From NCBI GenBank assembly GCA_017541025.1, contig JAFXZY010000076.1, positions 1-64,000 on the forward strand: a DNA stretch of 64,000 nt. Direction: 5' to 3'. The notes below the pieces were generated by a model. That model was not told the DNA's origin, ran no database searches, and worked only from the letters and a program-made list of their open reading frames with translations. Positions within the stretch are counted from its first letter, which is position 1. Each line of letters starts with the position of its first letter. The position numbers and the translations under genes were made by a program. Below are positions 22,561 through 33,200 of the stretch, piece after piece. This stretch comes from Bacteroidaceae bacterium. Lineage in GTDB: Bacteria > Bacteroidota > Bacteroidia > Bacteroidales > Bacteroidaceae.

Positions 22561-23664
22561 TTACTTGAAAAGTTCGTCAAGGAAGGTATAGAAGGCGGGG
22601 TCCTCACCTACGACTGTCTTTACGATTTTACCCTCCGGGTCGATAACAATCTTTGTGGGGAACCCGGTAATGGCATACATTTCGGGAATTTTGGAGTCTT
22701 TGGGGTTATATACATGTTTCCACTTGAGTTCGTGCTTCGCTACTGCAGCTTTCCACTTCTCTTCTGTATCGCTGCAATCCACACCCAAAATCTCCATGCG
22801 ATCGGAATATTTCTCGTAGTATGTCTTCATCTCGGGGAATCCTTTTATACACCAGATGCACCATGACCCCCAGAAGTCGAGAATCACATATTTGCCACGT
22901 AAAGAGGAGAGAGAAAGGTCGGTCCCGTCGATGCTTTTAAGTGTGAAATCGGGAGCCATCTTGCCTTCTTCAACATACTTTTGGGCGGCTTCACGTATCT
23001 TTCTGCGCTCAATATCTGCTTTGGCAAAATCAATGAAATATGCGTATTTGCTGTCTGCTACTACAGTACTCATGATATTTAATGCCTTCTCTGCATCTTT
23101 CATCCCCATGAGTAAGGTAACACAAGCACCGCTGTTAGGGTGAGTATTTATGAAATTCATCTGAGCTTCATGCAATTGCTCCTTAAGCCCGTCATAAATG
23201 GGATCTATAATTTTCTGGAGAGAATCTGCATTGGCACCTTTCTCCACTTGGCTATGATATGAATAGCCTACCTCATACATTTTCTCCTGAATGGGGTCTG
23301 TAGCATCATCTAATGCCTGATAATCCTTATAGAACTGTGAGCCAGTCCAGACATTCTTCTCTGTTGTACCCTTAACGGTACCGTTTTCTCCAGGAACAAG
23401 ATACATACTTAGGCGTTTTTCGCCTTCAGCCGTCTTAACTCTGCAAATGGCTAAACGCATCTTGCTGTCATTCTTCTTAATGGTAAACTTACCTTTTTTT
23501 ACCTTTAGCGTATCTGTTTTCTCATAACCCGAAAAGTCGGGTTTAAAAATTTGGATAAAAGCTGTATCACCTATAACATCTTTCAGTTCGGCCTTGATAA
23601 CACACTGTGCAAACAAACTCTCTCCCATCAGAAAAGGAAGGAGTAAAATCAAAAACTTCTTCAT
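22561..23664 (-). CDS. Thioredoxin-like (TlpA/ResA) periplasmic protein with DUF4369
   Basis: A 367-aa protein. The signal peptide (MKKFLILLLPFLMGESLFAQC) is followed by a DUF4369-type N-terminal domain (KAELKDVIGDTAFIQIF) and a helical linker. The C-terminal thioredoxin domain (MAPDFTLKSIDGTDLSLSSLRGKYVILDFWGSWCIWC) has the redox pair CIWC at about residue 268. It probably acts in periplasmic disulfide chemistry or stress. It lies 18 bases upstream of the GH97 gene and 44 bases after the UPF0371 gene. Confidence 0.85.
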   Translation of the reverse strand: MKKFLILLLPFLMGESLFAQCVIKAELKDVIGDTAFIQIFKPDFSGYEKTDTLKVKKGKFTIKKNDSKMRLAICRVKTAEGEKRLSMYLVPGENGTVKGTTEKNVWTGSQFYKDYQALDDATDPIQEKMYEVGYSYHSQVEKGANADSLQKIIDPIYDGLKEQLHEAQMNFINTHPNSGACVTLLMGMKDAEKALNIMSTVVADSKYAYFIDFAKADIERRKIREAAQKYVEEGKMAPDFTLKSIDGTDLSLSSLRGKYVILDFWGSWCIWCIKGFPEMKTYYEKYSDRMEILGVDCSDTEEKWKAAVAKHELKWKHVYNPKDSKIPEMYAITGFPTKIVIDPEGKIVKTVVGEDPAFYTFLDELFK

Positions 23665-23708
23665 TGTTTAATTATAATTTTAAAAATAATCTGAATAATC
23701 TGAACCGC

Positions 23709-25178
23709 CTAAAGCGTCTCTTTTTGTACGGGGTCACTTGTCAGGCCAATACCCAATTTCTTGAATATCTTTTGGTCCACCTCGCTAATCATGACAGTTG
23801 AATGTGCCTGACATCCTTTCAGCAATGGCAGCATAGCCAATGCACGACGGCAGTTGGCGTCATTCTGACTGAGGACGGAAAGTGCTACCAGCACCTCGTC
23901 GGTATGCAAACGTGGGTTGTGACCACCCAGATATTCTGTCTTGGTTTTCTGGATGGGTTCTATCAGTTCCTGAGAGATAAGCTTGATACTGTGATCGATG
24001 CCAGCCAAGTGTTTTGTAGCATTGAGCAACAATGAGGCACACGTTCCCAAAAGAGGTGAACTGCTGGCTGTGATAATGTGACCGTCTTCCAGTTCTATCG
24101 CACTACATGGAACACCGGTTTCTTCTTGACGGGCCTTAGCTGCCACCGTACACTTACGATAGTCGGTATCTATTTTAGCCTGCTTGAAGAGAAGTTTCAA
24201 CTTGGTAACTTCGCTCTCGTTGCAAGCACCGAGCGCTAATTTGCTGAGGGCAGTATAGTATCTGCGAACAATCTCCTGCAGGGATGCTTCCTTACAAATC
24301 TCATCGTCCGAGATACAGAACCCCACCATGTTAACACCCATATCCGTAGGGCTCTTATAGGGGCATTTGCCGTAGATACCCTCGAAGATTGCATTCAGCA
24401 CGGGGAAGATTTCTACGTCGCGGTTATAGTTAATGGCCACCTTCTCGTATGCTTCCATGTGGAAGGGGTCAATCATGTTTACATCGTTTAGGTCAGCCGT
24501 AGCAGCTTCGTATGCAATGTTAATAGGGTGTTTTAGGGGTATATTCCAAACGGGGAAAGTCTCGAACTTTGCATATCCTGCCTCTACGCCACGCTTGTGT
24601 TCGTTGTATAGTTGGGAAAGACATACGGCCATCTTGCCGCTACCAGGTCCGGGGGCCGTAACAATGACTAACGGCTGGGTGGTTTTTACATAATCGTCCT
24701 TTCCGAATCCTTCGTCGCTGTCAATAAGCTCCACATTGTGGGGATAGCCTTCAATCGTATAATGGTAATAGGCGTTTATGCCCAGACTCTCAAGGCGATG
24801 GCGATACTGGTCGGCAGAACTCTGTCCGTTGTAATGTGTAATGACCACATTGTTTACCAGGAATCCGCGGTTCTGGAACTCGTTTCTCAGACGTAGCACA
24901 TCTTCATCATAGGTAATACCCAAGTCCTGTCTAATCTTGTTCTTCTCGATGTCGATGGCACTGATTACAATAACGATTTCTGCAGAGTCTGCCAGTTTCT
25001 GCAACATGCGTAACTTGGAGTCGGGCTGAAAGCCGGGCAACACACGGCTGGCATGGTGATCGTCGAAAAGCTTGCCACCCAATTCCAAATACAGTTTACC
25101 CTTGAACTGCGCTATACGCTCCTTAATTTTCTCGCTTTGTATTCGAATGTATTTCTCGTTGTCAAATCCGTACTTCAT
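23709..25178 (-). CDS. UPF0371 (DUF1846) family protein
   Basis: A 489-aa protein of normal family length, beginning MKYGFDNEKYIRIQSEKIKERIAQFKGKLYLELGGKLFDDHHASRVLPGF, the conserved UPF0371 opening. VTAPGPGSGKMAVCLSQLYNE is a P-loop-like segment conserved in the family. Soluble and cytoplasmic. Biochemical role not established to my knowledge. Second gene of the operon led by the flavodoxin lipoprotein. Confidence 0.88.
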   Translation of the reverse strand: MKYGFDNEKYIRIQSEKIKERIAQFKGKLYLELGGKLFDDHHASRVLPGFQPDSKLRMLQKLADSAEIVIVISAIDIEKNKIRQDLGITYDEDVLRLRNEFQNRGFLVNNVVITHYNGQSSADQYRHRLESLGINAYYHYTIEGYPHNVELIDSDEGFGKDDYVKTTQPLVIVTAPGPGSGKMAVCLSQLYNEHKRGVEAGYAKFETFPVWNIPLKHPINIAYEAATADLNDVNMIDPFHMEAYEKVAINYNRDVEIFPVLNAIFEGIYGKCPYKSPTDMGVNMVGFCISDDEICKEASLQEIVRRYYTALSKLALGACNESEVTKLKLLFKQAKIDTDYRKCTVAAKARQEETGVPCSAIELEDGHIITASSSPLLGTCASLLLNATKHLAGIDHSIKLISQELIEPIQKTKTEYLGGHNPRLHTDEVLVALSVLSQNDANCRRALAMLPLLKGCQAHSTVMISEVDQKIFKKLGIGLTSDPVQKETL

Positions 25179-25217
25179 CTTATTACCTTAAAATAAGTTA
25201 TCTGACTATTATAGAAA

Positions 25218-26042
25218 TTATCTAATGACTTTGGTAAATTCGGCTTTAGCACCGTCTTCGCTCCTAAGTTCAACAAGAACAGTGGACTGGGAACCGTCCA
25301 CACTGCTTGTTATGAAACGAAACTCTGTTCCCTTGCTGGTAGAACGCTTAGCAACAGAAACGGGTGTTCCCATGGGGAAAGGATAGTCATCGCATGCTTC
25401 ATGGAAGACATTCTTGTCCTCGTCTGTCAACTCTTCCTGAGCAGTGAATTCTGGTAGTTCCTCTATTTCACCTTCCATATATCCGTTACGCTTGAGGAAA
25501 TCGTCAAGTTCATCCTGCATATATTTCAGACGTGCGTTGCGTATGCCGAATCCTTCTTTAAAATCTGACTTTGGCAGATGGGATTTCAGATCATCTGTGC
25601 TGCTTTCTAATCCTCCGCTTCCGAAAGTGCAGAAGGGAACAATGGTCTTACCCTCAAAATTGACTGTGTCAATCAAGGTAGATACGGGCAAGGCATAAGT
25701 GCCAAACCATATGGGATAACCCAGGAAGATGATGTCATATTTCTGTACGTCTGACACGATGGGTTTAATAGCAGGCTTTTCTCCCTTCTCAAGTTCGTTC
25801 TTACCACGCTCTATAGTAGCACCAAAGTCTCCGTCATAAGGTTCCTCGCAAACAATTTCTTCAATATCTGCGTTCAGACATGATTTTATCTGATTGGCTA
25901 CTGATGCTGTTGCTCCAGTCTGTGAATAGTATAAAACAAGCACTTTCTTCTCGGGATCATCTGCGTTGTCAGATTTCTCCTTTTTGTTTTCACAAGCTAC
26001 CATCATCAAACAAACAATTGATAAATAGAATATTTTCTTCAT
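25218..26042 (-). CDS. Flavodoxin-like lipoprotein
   Basis: Start at 26042 (MKKIFYLSIVCLMMVAC) gives a lipoprotein signal with lipobox VAC. An ATG at 26084 would lie in the promoter and is rejected. The mature part opens with an acidic linker, then a flavodoxin domain (VLVLYYSQTGATASVANQI phosphate loop, FLGYPIWFGTYALPV, PFCTFGSGGLESS). A C-terminal extension (~100 residues) contains a second, non-flavodoxin region. It probably binds FMN on the periplasmic side. First gene of a probable four-gene operon. Confidence 0.85.
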   Translation of the reverse strand: MKKIFYLSIVCLMMVACENKKEKSDNADDPEKKVLVLYYSQTGATASVANQIKSCLNADIEEIVCEEPYDGDFGATIERGKNELEKGEKPAIKPIVSDVQKYDIIFLGYPIWFGTYALPVSTLIDTVNFEGKTIVPFCTFGSGGLESSTDDLKSHLPKSDFKEGFGIRNARLKYMQDELDDFLKRNGYMEGEIEELPEFTAQEELTDEDKNVFHEACDDYPFPMGTPVSVAKRSTSKGTEFRFITSSVDGSQSTVLVELRSEDGAKAEFTKVIR

Positions 26043-26073
26043 ACAATGAATAAAAGGTTTTGTTTTCATAACA

Positions 26074-26081
26074 CAAAAGTA
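26074..26081 (-). promoter_or_regulatory. -7 box for the flavodoxin operon
   Basis: TACTTTTG on the minus strand (26081-26074), about 32 bases upstream of the chosen ATG at 26042. Confidence 0.6.
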
Positions 26082-26163
26082 CATATTTTTAATTTAATAC
26101 ATATTTAATATAAGCTTTTTTTTAGCAAATTTGACAAAATATCCACTTTAAGGGTTGATTTTC

Positions 26164-26193
26164 TTGCGTGTTGACGTTTTTGTTGTAATTTTG
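26164..26193 (+). promoter_or_regulatory. Promoter for the AMP-ligase/acyltransferase fusion gene
   Basis: TTG (26164-26166), 19 bases, TAATTTTG (26186-26193). Supports a start at 26227. Confidence 0.65.
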
Positions 26194-26226
26194 TCTTCTA
26201 TTAATATTAAACAGCTGGAAAATACT

Positions 26227-28731
26227 ATGCAGAAAAGAGCGAACACAACAAACTTAGAAAAAACTGCCATTATAGCAGGGGAGCGAAATGTGTCTTTTGC
26301 CCAGGCTTTGCGGTATATTGATATGTTTGCCCAGCAAATCCCTTCTTCTGAACAGAAACGTATTATCGTCTTCAGCGAAAATAGTGAAGGATGGATATAT
26401 GCTTTTTTCAGCATTTGGCAGCAGGGTGGTGTGGCTATCCCTGTAGATGCAAGTAGCACGGTCTCTGATTTTTCATATATTCTGCGCGATTGTTCTCCTC
26501 ACGGTATATGGACTTCCCAGCATAATTTACCTGTAGTGGAGCAAGCTCTCGCGGAGACGGGTATGGATGTCCCCTTCTATATCATAGAAGAAAAGATGAA
26601 GGAACAACCCGACGAAAGCCGTCCGTTGCCTGAAAGTCTTCCATGGGCTGAACTGGATGTTCCCTATAATCAGAAAGTAGCTTTGATCATCTATACATCC
26701 GGTACAACAGGAAGTCCCAAGGGTGTTATGCTCAGCTATCAGAATCTCATGTCAAACATCAAGGGCGTTTCGCAGGATGTAAGAATCTATACACACTATA
26801 GGCGTACTATGATTCTCTTGCCTTTGCATCATGTACTGCCGCTTATGGGTAGTGTGGTGGCACCGTTCTGGACAGGTGGCGGTGTTGCCATCTGTCCCAG
26901 CCTAACAGCTTCCGATCTAATGGATACGCTCTATAGAGGCAAGGTAGCTATTGTAATTGGTGTACCCCGATTATGGCAGATGCTGTATAGTGGTATAAAG
27001 AAGAAGATAGACTCCAATGCCATTACGGCTTTCCTCTTCCGTATGTGTGCATTCTTCCGTAGCAGAACGCTTTCACGACTTATCTTCAGTAGTATTCGCC
27101 GGAAAATGGGTGGACACATCGATTATTTTGTGAGCGGCGGTGCTGCCCTCAGCAAAGAGATAGGAGAAGGATTGAAGACACTCGGCTTGGATGTACTTGA
27201 GGGCTATGGCATGACGGAAACGGCTCCCATCATCTGCTTTACCCGTCCAACGGATATTCGTCCCGGTTGTGTAGGACTTCCCTTGCCAGGAATCGAATGT
27301 AAACTGGTAAATGGCGAGCTATGTGCTAAAGGTCCTAATGTGATGTTGGGCTATTATAACCGACCCGAAGAGACATCGGCAGTTATAGACAGTGACGGAT
27401 ATATCCATACGGGTGATTTGGCAACCATTGACAAGAAAGGCCGTGTAATCATTACCGGAAGAACCAAGGAGATAATTGTGCTGAGTAATGGCAAGAACAT
27501 AGAACCCAGCGAGATAGAATACAAGTTAGAGCAGTATGAACAATATGTGAAAGAGGTGGCAGTTATGCAGGATAATGACCTCTTGCGTGCCATTGTAGTG
27601 CCACAAAGTACATGGGCTTCTCTGCTTAACGATACACAGGTAGAAGTGGCGCTAAAACATGAAGTCATAGAACCTTATAACCGTTCTGTTGCTAATTATA
27701 AGAAGGTTATGGCTTTGACGGTTTATCGAGGCGAGCTTCCCAGAACGAAGTTGGATAAACTGCAGCGTTTCAAACTGCAGTCTCTACTTGAGGCTTGTCG
27801 TTCTTCGCAGCCTGACAGAAAAGAAGAGCCCGAACCCGACATGGAGGAGTATCACATTATAAAGAAATATATTGAACAGGAAAATAAGGTTCCCGTTATG
27901 CCCTCTTCTCACGTGGAAACAGACTTGGCTATGGATTCGCTCGACAAAGTCGGACTGCAAGGTTTTGTAGAGCATACCTTTGGATTAAGACTTTTGGTAG
28001 AACAGATGACAGCATTCCCCAATATAAAGGCAATGGCTGAGTATGTGTCTTCACGCAAAACAAAAGTGATGGTGGATGAGGTAGACTGGCACAGCTTACT
28101 CAACGAGCAGGTTCCAAATCTTCGGATTCCACAAGCTTCATGTTTGTTTCCCTTTGTGAATAAGATTTTGAAGCTGTTCTTTAGAATCTATAATTCATTG
28201 CGTATCCACGGCCGTATTCAGATTCCTGCTAAAGGCCCCTATATTTTAGCTCCCAACCATCAGAGCTATGTAGATGCGCCTGTTGTGCTGAGCGGACTTA
28301 CATGGCGCCAGATTCAGACTTGTTATTTCTATGCTACCGAAGAACATGTAAAGGGTAAGTTCCGTCGTGCATTGGCAGACAAGAACAATACCATCATCAT
28401 GGAACAAGCGCACCTGAAGGAGAGCATACAGAAATTGGCACTGGTGCTAAAGAGTGGAAAGAATATTGTTATTTTCCCAGAAGGCAGCCGTACGCATGAT
28501 GGTGAATTGGGTGACTTCAAACTATCGTTTGCTATCTTAAGTAAAGAATTGAATATTCCAATTTTACCCGTCTGTATTAGAGGTGCTTATGATGCTTTAC
28601 CAAGACATCGTAGGTTTATCTATCCTCGTCATATAGAAGTCCACTACTTGCCGCCAGTAATACCTACAGCTGATGTTACTTACCAGCAACTGGCTGATAA
28701 GGTGAAGCAAGCAATAGCAAGTGTGTTGTAA
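26227..28731 (+). CDS. Fusion of acyl-AMP ligase, acyl carrier domain and PlsC acyltransferase
   Basis: About 834 aa. The AMP-binding domain spans residues 1-520 (YTSGTTGSPKGV from residue 156, GYGMTETAPII, HTGDLA, GRTKEIIVLSNGKNIEPSEIE). A carrier-protein domain follows with attachment Ser571 in MDSLDK. A C-terminal PlsC-type acyltransferase has NHQSYVD (His678, Asp683) and FPEGSR (from residue 750). The protein could activate a fatty acid, load it on its own carrier and pass it to a lysophospholipid, as Aas does with separate ACP (inference). It converges with a one-base gap on the PurF-like gene. Confidence 0.9.
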   Translation: MQKRANTTNLEKTAIIAGERNVSFAQALRYIDMFAQQIPSSEQKRIIVFSENSEGWIYAFFSIWQQGGVAIPVDASSTVSDFSYILRDCSPHGIWTSQHNLPVVEQALAETGMDVPFYIIEEKMKEQPDESRPLPESLPWAELDVPYNQKVALIIYTSGTTGSPKGVMLSYQNLMSNIKGVSQDVRIYTHYRRTMILLPLHHVLPLMGSVVAPFWTGGGVAICPSLTASDLMDTLYRGKVAIVIGVPRLWQMLYSGIKKKIDSNAITAFLFRMCAFFRSRTLSRLIFSSIRRKMGGHIDYFVSGGAALSKEIGEGLKTLGLDVLEGYGMTETAPIICFTRPTDIRPGCVGLPLPGIECKLVNGELCAKGPNVMLGYYNRPEETSAVIDSDGYIHTGDLATIDKKGRVIITGRTKEIIVLSNGKNIEPSEIEYKLEQYEQYVKEVAVMQDNDLLRAIVVPQSTWASLLNDTQVEVALKHEVIEPYNRSVANYKKVMALTVYRGELPRTKLDKLQRFKLQSLLEACRSSQPDRKEEPEPDMEEYHIIKKYIEQENKVPVMPSSHVETDLAMDSLDKVGLQGFVEHTFGLRLLVEQMTAFPNIKAMAEYVSSRKTKVMVDEVDWHSLLNEQVPNLRIPQASCLFPFVNKILKLFFRIYNSLRIHGRIQIPAKGPYILAPNHQSYVDAPVVLSGLTWRQIQTCYFYATEEHVKGKFRRALADKNNTIIMEQAHLKESIQKLALVLKSGKNIVIFPEGSRTHDGELGDFKLSFAILSKELNIPILPVCIRGAYDALPRHRRFIYPRHIEVHYLPPVIPTADVTYQQLADKVKQAIASVL

Positions 28732-28732
28732 T

Positions 28733-30175
28733 TTAGAATAGTGAATCTTGTGAGTTGATTTCTTCAAGCGTGAATGCCGAAGAACCGTCGAAACAGTGTG
28801 TACAAATCTGTTCCTTGGGAAGACCAATGGCTTCAATAAGTGTCTCCAGTTTGCTAAACTGAAGTGAATCCAGATTCAGGCGCTTGGCAATCTCTGCAAC
28901 CATTCTTTTATATTCAGGACTGTCTGTTCGTGTATAGGCTTCCAGATTTTTGTTCTCATCACCTTCAAAATCTTTAATGATTCTGCGGGTGATAAGTTCA
29001 AGGTCGCTCTTGCTGGCACTAAAGTTAATAAACTTACAGCCATATACCAATGGTGGGCAGGCAATACGCATGTGTACCTCCTTGGCACCCAGTTCATGTA
29101 ATATCTTGGTATTATCATGGAGTTGTGTACCACGTACAATACTGTCATCACAGAAAAGAACACGTTTGTTGCGCAGTATGTCGCTGTTGGGTATAATCTT
29201 CATTTTGGCCACAAGGTTACGCATGTCTTGATTGCTGGGGGTGAAGCTACGTGGCCACGTTGGAGTGTATTTGTTGATAGCTCTCATATATGGGCACTTA
29301 TGACCTTCTGCATAACCAACAGCCATACCTATACCGCTGTCGGGGATACCACAGGCACAGTCTACCTGTGTGGTATCTTCTTCGCCCATTCTACGGCCGC
29401 ACTCATTACGAACCCATTCTACGTTTCTTCCTTCATAGCAACTTGTTGGGAATCCATAGTAAACCCATAGGAAGGAGCAGATTTGCATACGCCTGTTAGG
29501 TTTGCGTATCTGTTCCATCTTGTCGGCAGAGATACGAATAATTTCACCAGGACCCAAATAATAGGTCGTTTCATAGTCTAGATTTGGGAAAGCTGTGTTT
29601 TCGCTGGCAACGGCCATGGCACCTTTTTTTTTCCCGACTACAATCGGAGTGCGTCCCCAAGAATCGCGGGCTGCAATGATGCCGTTCTCCGTAAGCAGGA
29701 GCATAGAGCAAGAACCCTTAATATGATTAAAGACATTTTCTATACCAGATACAAAATCCTTACCTTTAATAATAAGCAGGGCAACAAGTTCTGTCGGATT
29801 GATCTTTCCCGAAGAGAACTCACTAAAATGCTGACCTTCGTAAAGCAGTTTTTGGCAGAGATCCTCCTGATTGTTTATCTTGGCAACCGTAACAAGAGCA
29901 AAACGGCCCAGGTGACTATTCATCAGCATGGGTTGTGCATCTGTGTCACTGATTACGCCTATTCCCGATTTGCCTTTGAACTTCTCCAGTTCATCTTCAA
30001 AACGAGTTCTGAAATATGTACTCTCCAAGTTGTGAATACTACGGAAAAACTCACCTTCTTCACTCAAGGTAACCATACCGCCACGTTTGGTTCCCATGTG
30101 TGACTGATAATCCGTTCCGTAAAAAAGGTCTGCCCTACAGGGCTCCATGGATACTGTCCCGAAAAAACCTCCCAT
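28733..30175 (-). CDS. PurF-like amidophosphoribosyltransferase lacking the N-terminal cysteine
   Basis: A 480-aa protein with the PurF layout: an N-terminal Ntn glutaminase-like domain (about 1-230) and a phosphoribosyltransferase domain with the PRPP loop VLFCDDSIVRGTQL. The start reads MGGFFGTVSMEPC, so Gly stands where PurF has its catalytic Cys after Met removal; no alternative start would put Cys first. Glutaminase activity should be absent, so the enzyme might use free ammonia or have another job. True Bacteroidetes PurF is usually a longer, separate gene (from memory). A minus-strand -7 box TACCTTTG lies at 30229-30222. Confidence 0.85.
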   Translation of the reverse strand: MGGFFGTVSMEPCRADLFYGTDYQSHMGTKRGGMVTLSEEGEFFRSIHNLESTYFRTRFEDELEKFKGKSGIGVISDTDAQPMLMNSHLGRFALVTVAKINNQEDLCQKLLYEGQHFSEFSSGKINPTELVALLIIKGKDFVSGIENVFNHIKGSCSMLLLTENGIIAARDSWGRTPIVVGKKKGAMAVASENTAFPNLDYETTYYLGPGEIIRISADKMEQIRKPNRRMQICSFLWVYYGFPTSCYEGRNVEWVRNECGRRMGEEDTTQVDCACGIPDSGIGMAVGYAEGHKCPYMRAINKYTPTWPRSFTPSNQDMRNLVAKMKIIPNSDILRNKRVLFCDDSIVRGTQLHDNTKILHELGAKEVHMRIACPPLVYGCKFINFSASKSDLELITRRIIKDFEGDENKNLEAYTRTDSPEYKRMVAEIAKRLNLDSLQFSKLETLIEAIGLPKEQICTHCFDGSSAFTLEEINSQDSLF

Positions 30176-30296
30176 ATATAATATATGCTTGTTATCTTTC
30201 TATCTTATTTGAAAACTGCTGCAAAGGTAATTCATTTTCAACAAATGGCATTGCATTAATGAAGATTTTTTTTCTTTTTTTTATGAGATGGGGTTA

Positions 30297-33200
30297 TTAC
30301 CTCACAATCTTCTTCCCATTATAAATGTAAATGCCCTTGGGTAATTTACCATTTAGCCATTTACCATTTACCATTTTGCGGCCGCTGAGGTCATATGTGC
30401 CATAAATCCCATTAGCCTCAGACCCATAAGACTCATTGGGCTCATTCACTACTACAATGCCGTCCTCCTCATCATTATGATAGCTGCCGTCTGTCCATAA
30501 ATATACAGGTTTGTGGCTTGCATCAGGGATAGGGAAGGGGTCTGTTCCCAATGTCTGATACCACACCATATCACCATCTTTGCGTGAGCCGTTCAACTGA
30601 TAGCAGAGTGCACCGTTTTTGAACTCCTCAGAACTTGTTTTCTTTACACCTGTTGGTACACCAGCATCCCAGTCGGTATAATAATAGCAGTTGTCTTGCA
30701 GCAATAGGCTGTTGTTCCTGCAAATCACATCGCTACCGTTTGTACTGACGTTAAAGCTACCCATTACCAACGTGTTGGCTATCATGATAGGTGATGATGC
30801 CCAACCTGCCACACCTCCGCAGCAGTCAGTTTTCTCTCCATTGATTGTTCCGCCAAAAAAACAGTCGATTACCTCTGATATCTCTGTGCTCTCACTGTTA
30901 AGTCCTATGATACCACCATGAGTACCATCACCGTTTACTGTGCTGATGATATCTGTGTAGCTCTGACATCTTATTAACTGACCACCTAGCAAATTACTGA
31001 CAATGCCTCCGGCAAATTTAGCACTTGTCTTAACGGTTCCAAATACAATAAGATCCTGTATAACTCCACTAACATTGTGGAAAAGACCTGCGTAGTCGGC
31101 ATTACGTTGTATACTTATCGCAATAGAGTGCCCGGCTCCGTCAAAGTTTCCTGCAAATGATGACCCCATTCCTATCATTGTGTTGTAGCCACTGAAATCT
31201 ATGTCGGCATCCAACACGGCACTGGCTGTATTATCTTCGCTGGAAACGTACTTGGCAAACCATTCAAGTTGTTGCGCTGTTTTCAGAACGAAGTATCCTC
31301 TTACATCTTTGGGCATAGTACTGTCGTCGCATAGTCCGCAAACAATACAGATGCCGTCTCTTATCACATGTGCATCCCTTTGGTCGAAAACCTTATTGTT
31401 GGAATAGCCCATGCCGGGAGAGTAGGGCGATCCGTCGCAATGGACGCGGGAAACGGAATACACCTCTCCTCTGGAAGAATCCATCGAGGGCATGTCGTCC
31501 ACACCCAAACGCTGGAACCATAGCGGTTCTTTCCGGTTTGTATTCATCCGGAAACATGCGTCACCCATGCATATTTGGTCTAATGTAAAATAGGTCAGGT
31601 TGCCGCAACCGTTGGCAGCTCCCCACGTGTCATAAGTAAAGTTGTTGACAGAAGCGACGTTACCTGCGTTTCTTGCTATGATGTCGCTTCCGTTCTTAGA
31701 TACTGTTATGTTGGAACTTATCAGGCAGTTCTTAATGGTGGTGGAAGACGAGGCCCATCCTACAACGCCTCCGCAACAGTCTGTATTGGAGCCGCTCATG
31801 CTTCCGCTAATCAGGCAATCTTCGATGTATGTATTATCGTTACTGACGCCCACAATGCCTCCGTGTGTTCCGTCACCGTTTACCGTACTTATTATTTGTA
31901 CATCGGCGGTACACCGTTCTATGCGTGCTCCTTCCGTCCCCCCGGCAATTCCGGCAGCAAATTTGTTGCTTGTGCGGATGGTACCTTTTACAGTCAGGTC
32001 TTTTACGCATCCGTCCAGGTAACGGAATAGCGCAACATACTCTTGCGAGGCATTCATCTTGATTGTTATGCTGTGGTGATTGCCGTTAAAGGTACCCTTG
32101 AATCGTACGCCTTTTCCAATCATTTCGTTCTCATAGGCAGTAAAATCAATGTCTGCCTGTAGGGTGGCCGAGATAGAAGCTTTACCGCTGTTCACCATAT
32201 CGGCAAAGTTTTTCAGATCCTTTGCCGAGGCTATGTAGTAGTGTTCCTCTTCTCCTTGATGGTTCTTTGTCCGATCGTCCAGGAACGGAATGCGTTCGCG
32301 CAGGTATTCGCGCAGGTATTCCACCTCTCCCTCATACGTACCGGCCACACGCGGATTCAGGTGTTGTACCGAGTTAAGTATGGGCCATCTTATGAAGTTC
32401 AGCCGCTGGCTTTCGTCCAGTTCGCGGGCTGTGGAGTCGATGTATGCGAAAAGGCTTTCTTCTGTAATGTCCCAGTCCTTTCGTGCTGTTTCCCACATAA
32501 CACGCAGCGAGTCGCAGAAGGCTTCGTCCGAGAAGATACGCCTAAGCAGCGCACGGGAATTGCCTGCACCGCCTCGAGCCAGCGAGAGGTAGTCACCGTA
32601 GTTCCTATTAGGGTAGTAACGGCTGTCATTATCGAAAGCTAAGTCAAAATCCCATACTGTCTCCACTCGCAATCTGTCAGCTCCTCTGTCCTTACTGATG
32701 TAACAACTATGAAAAGCATCAGGGTTACCTGTAAGTTCTTCTACCAGCCAGTAGCGCTGAAGGCTCTTCTCGTCTAGCATCGAGCGGTAGCCTTTTTTCG
32801 GGTCTTTGAAGCTTTTGCTCATGATCCGCATTTCCATCTGGTTGTAGAAATCCTCTATATATTTATGCTGCTCAGTTGTGATGCTGTTCTCATCTGGTGA
32901 TTTTATGGTTACGGGCGACCCGAACCGTGTTTTAAACCAAGATGTTTCCTGGTTGGCATAGCCGTCTAATTCCAGAAGGTAACCGCCAGTTAAGGCTTCG
33001 CCTTCTATATCTTCGGGTGTCATCTCTGTGATGTTCACGCGATCTTCATCGATGTTTATCTGGTCGGTCAACTGGTAACAGCCCTTGTATTCTCCATTTA
33101 CTATTACATCTACAGGTTTACTCCAAGGTGTGTAGGGCATTTTCATCCTGCGTGATACTTCAAAACTGACCAAATTACGCATAAGGGATTTATCCCCGTA

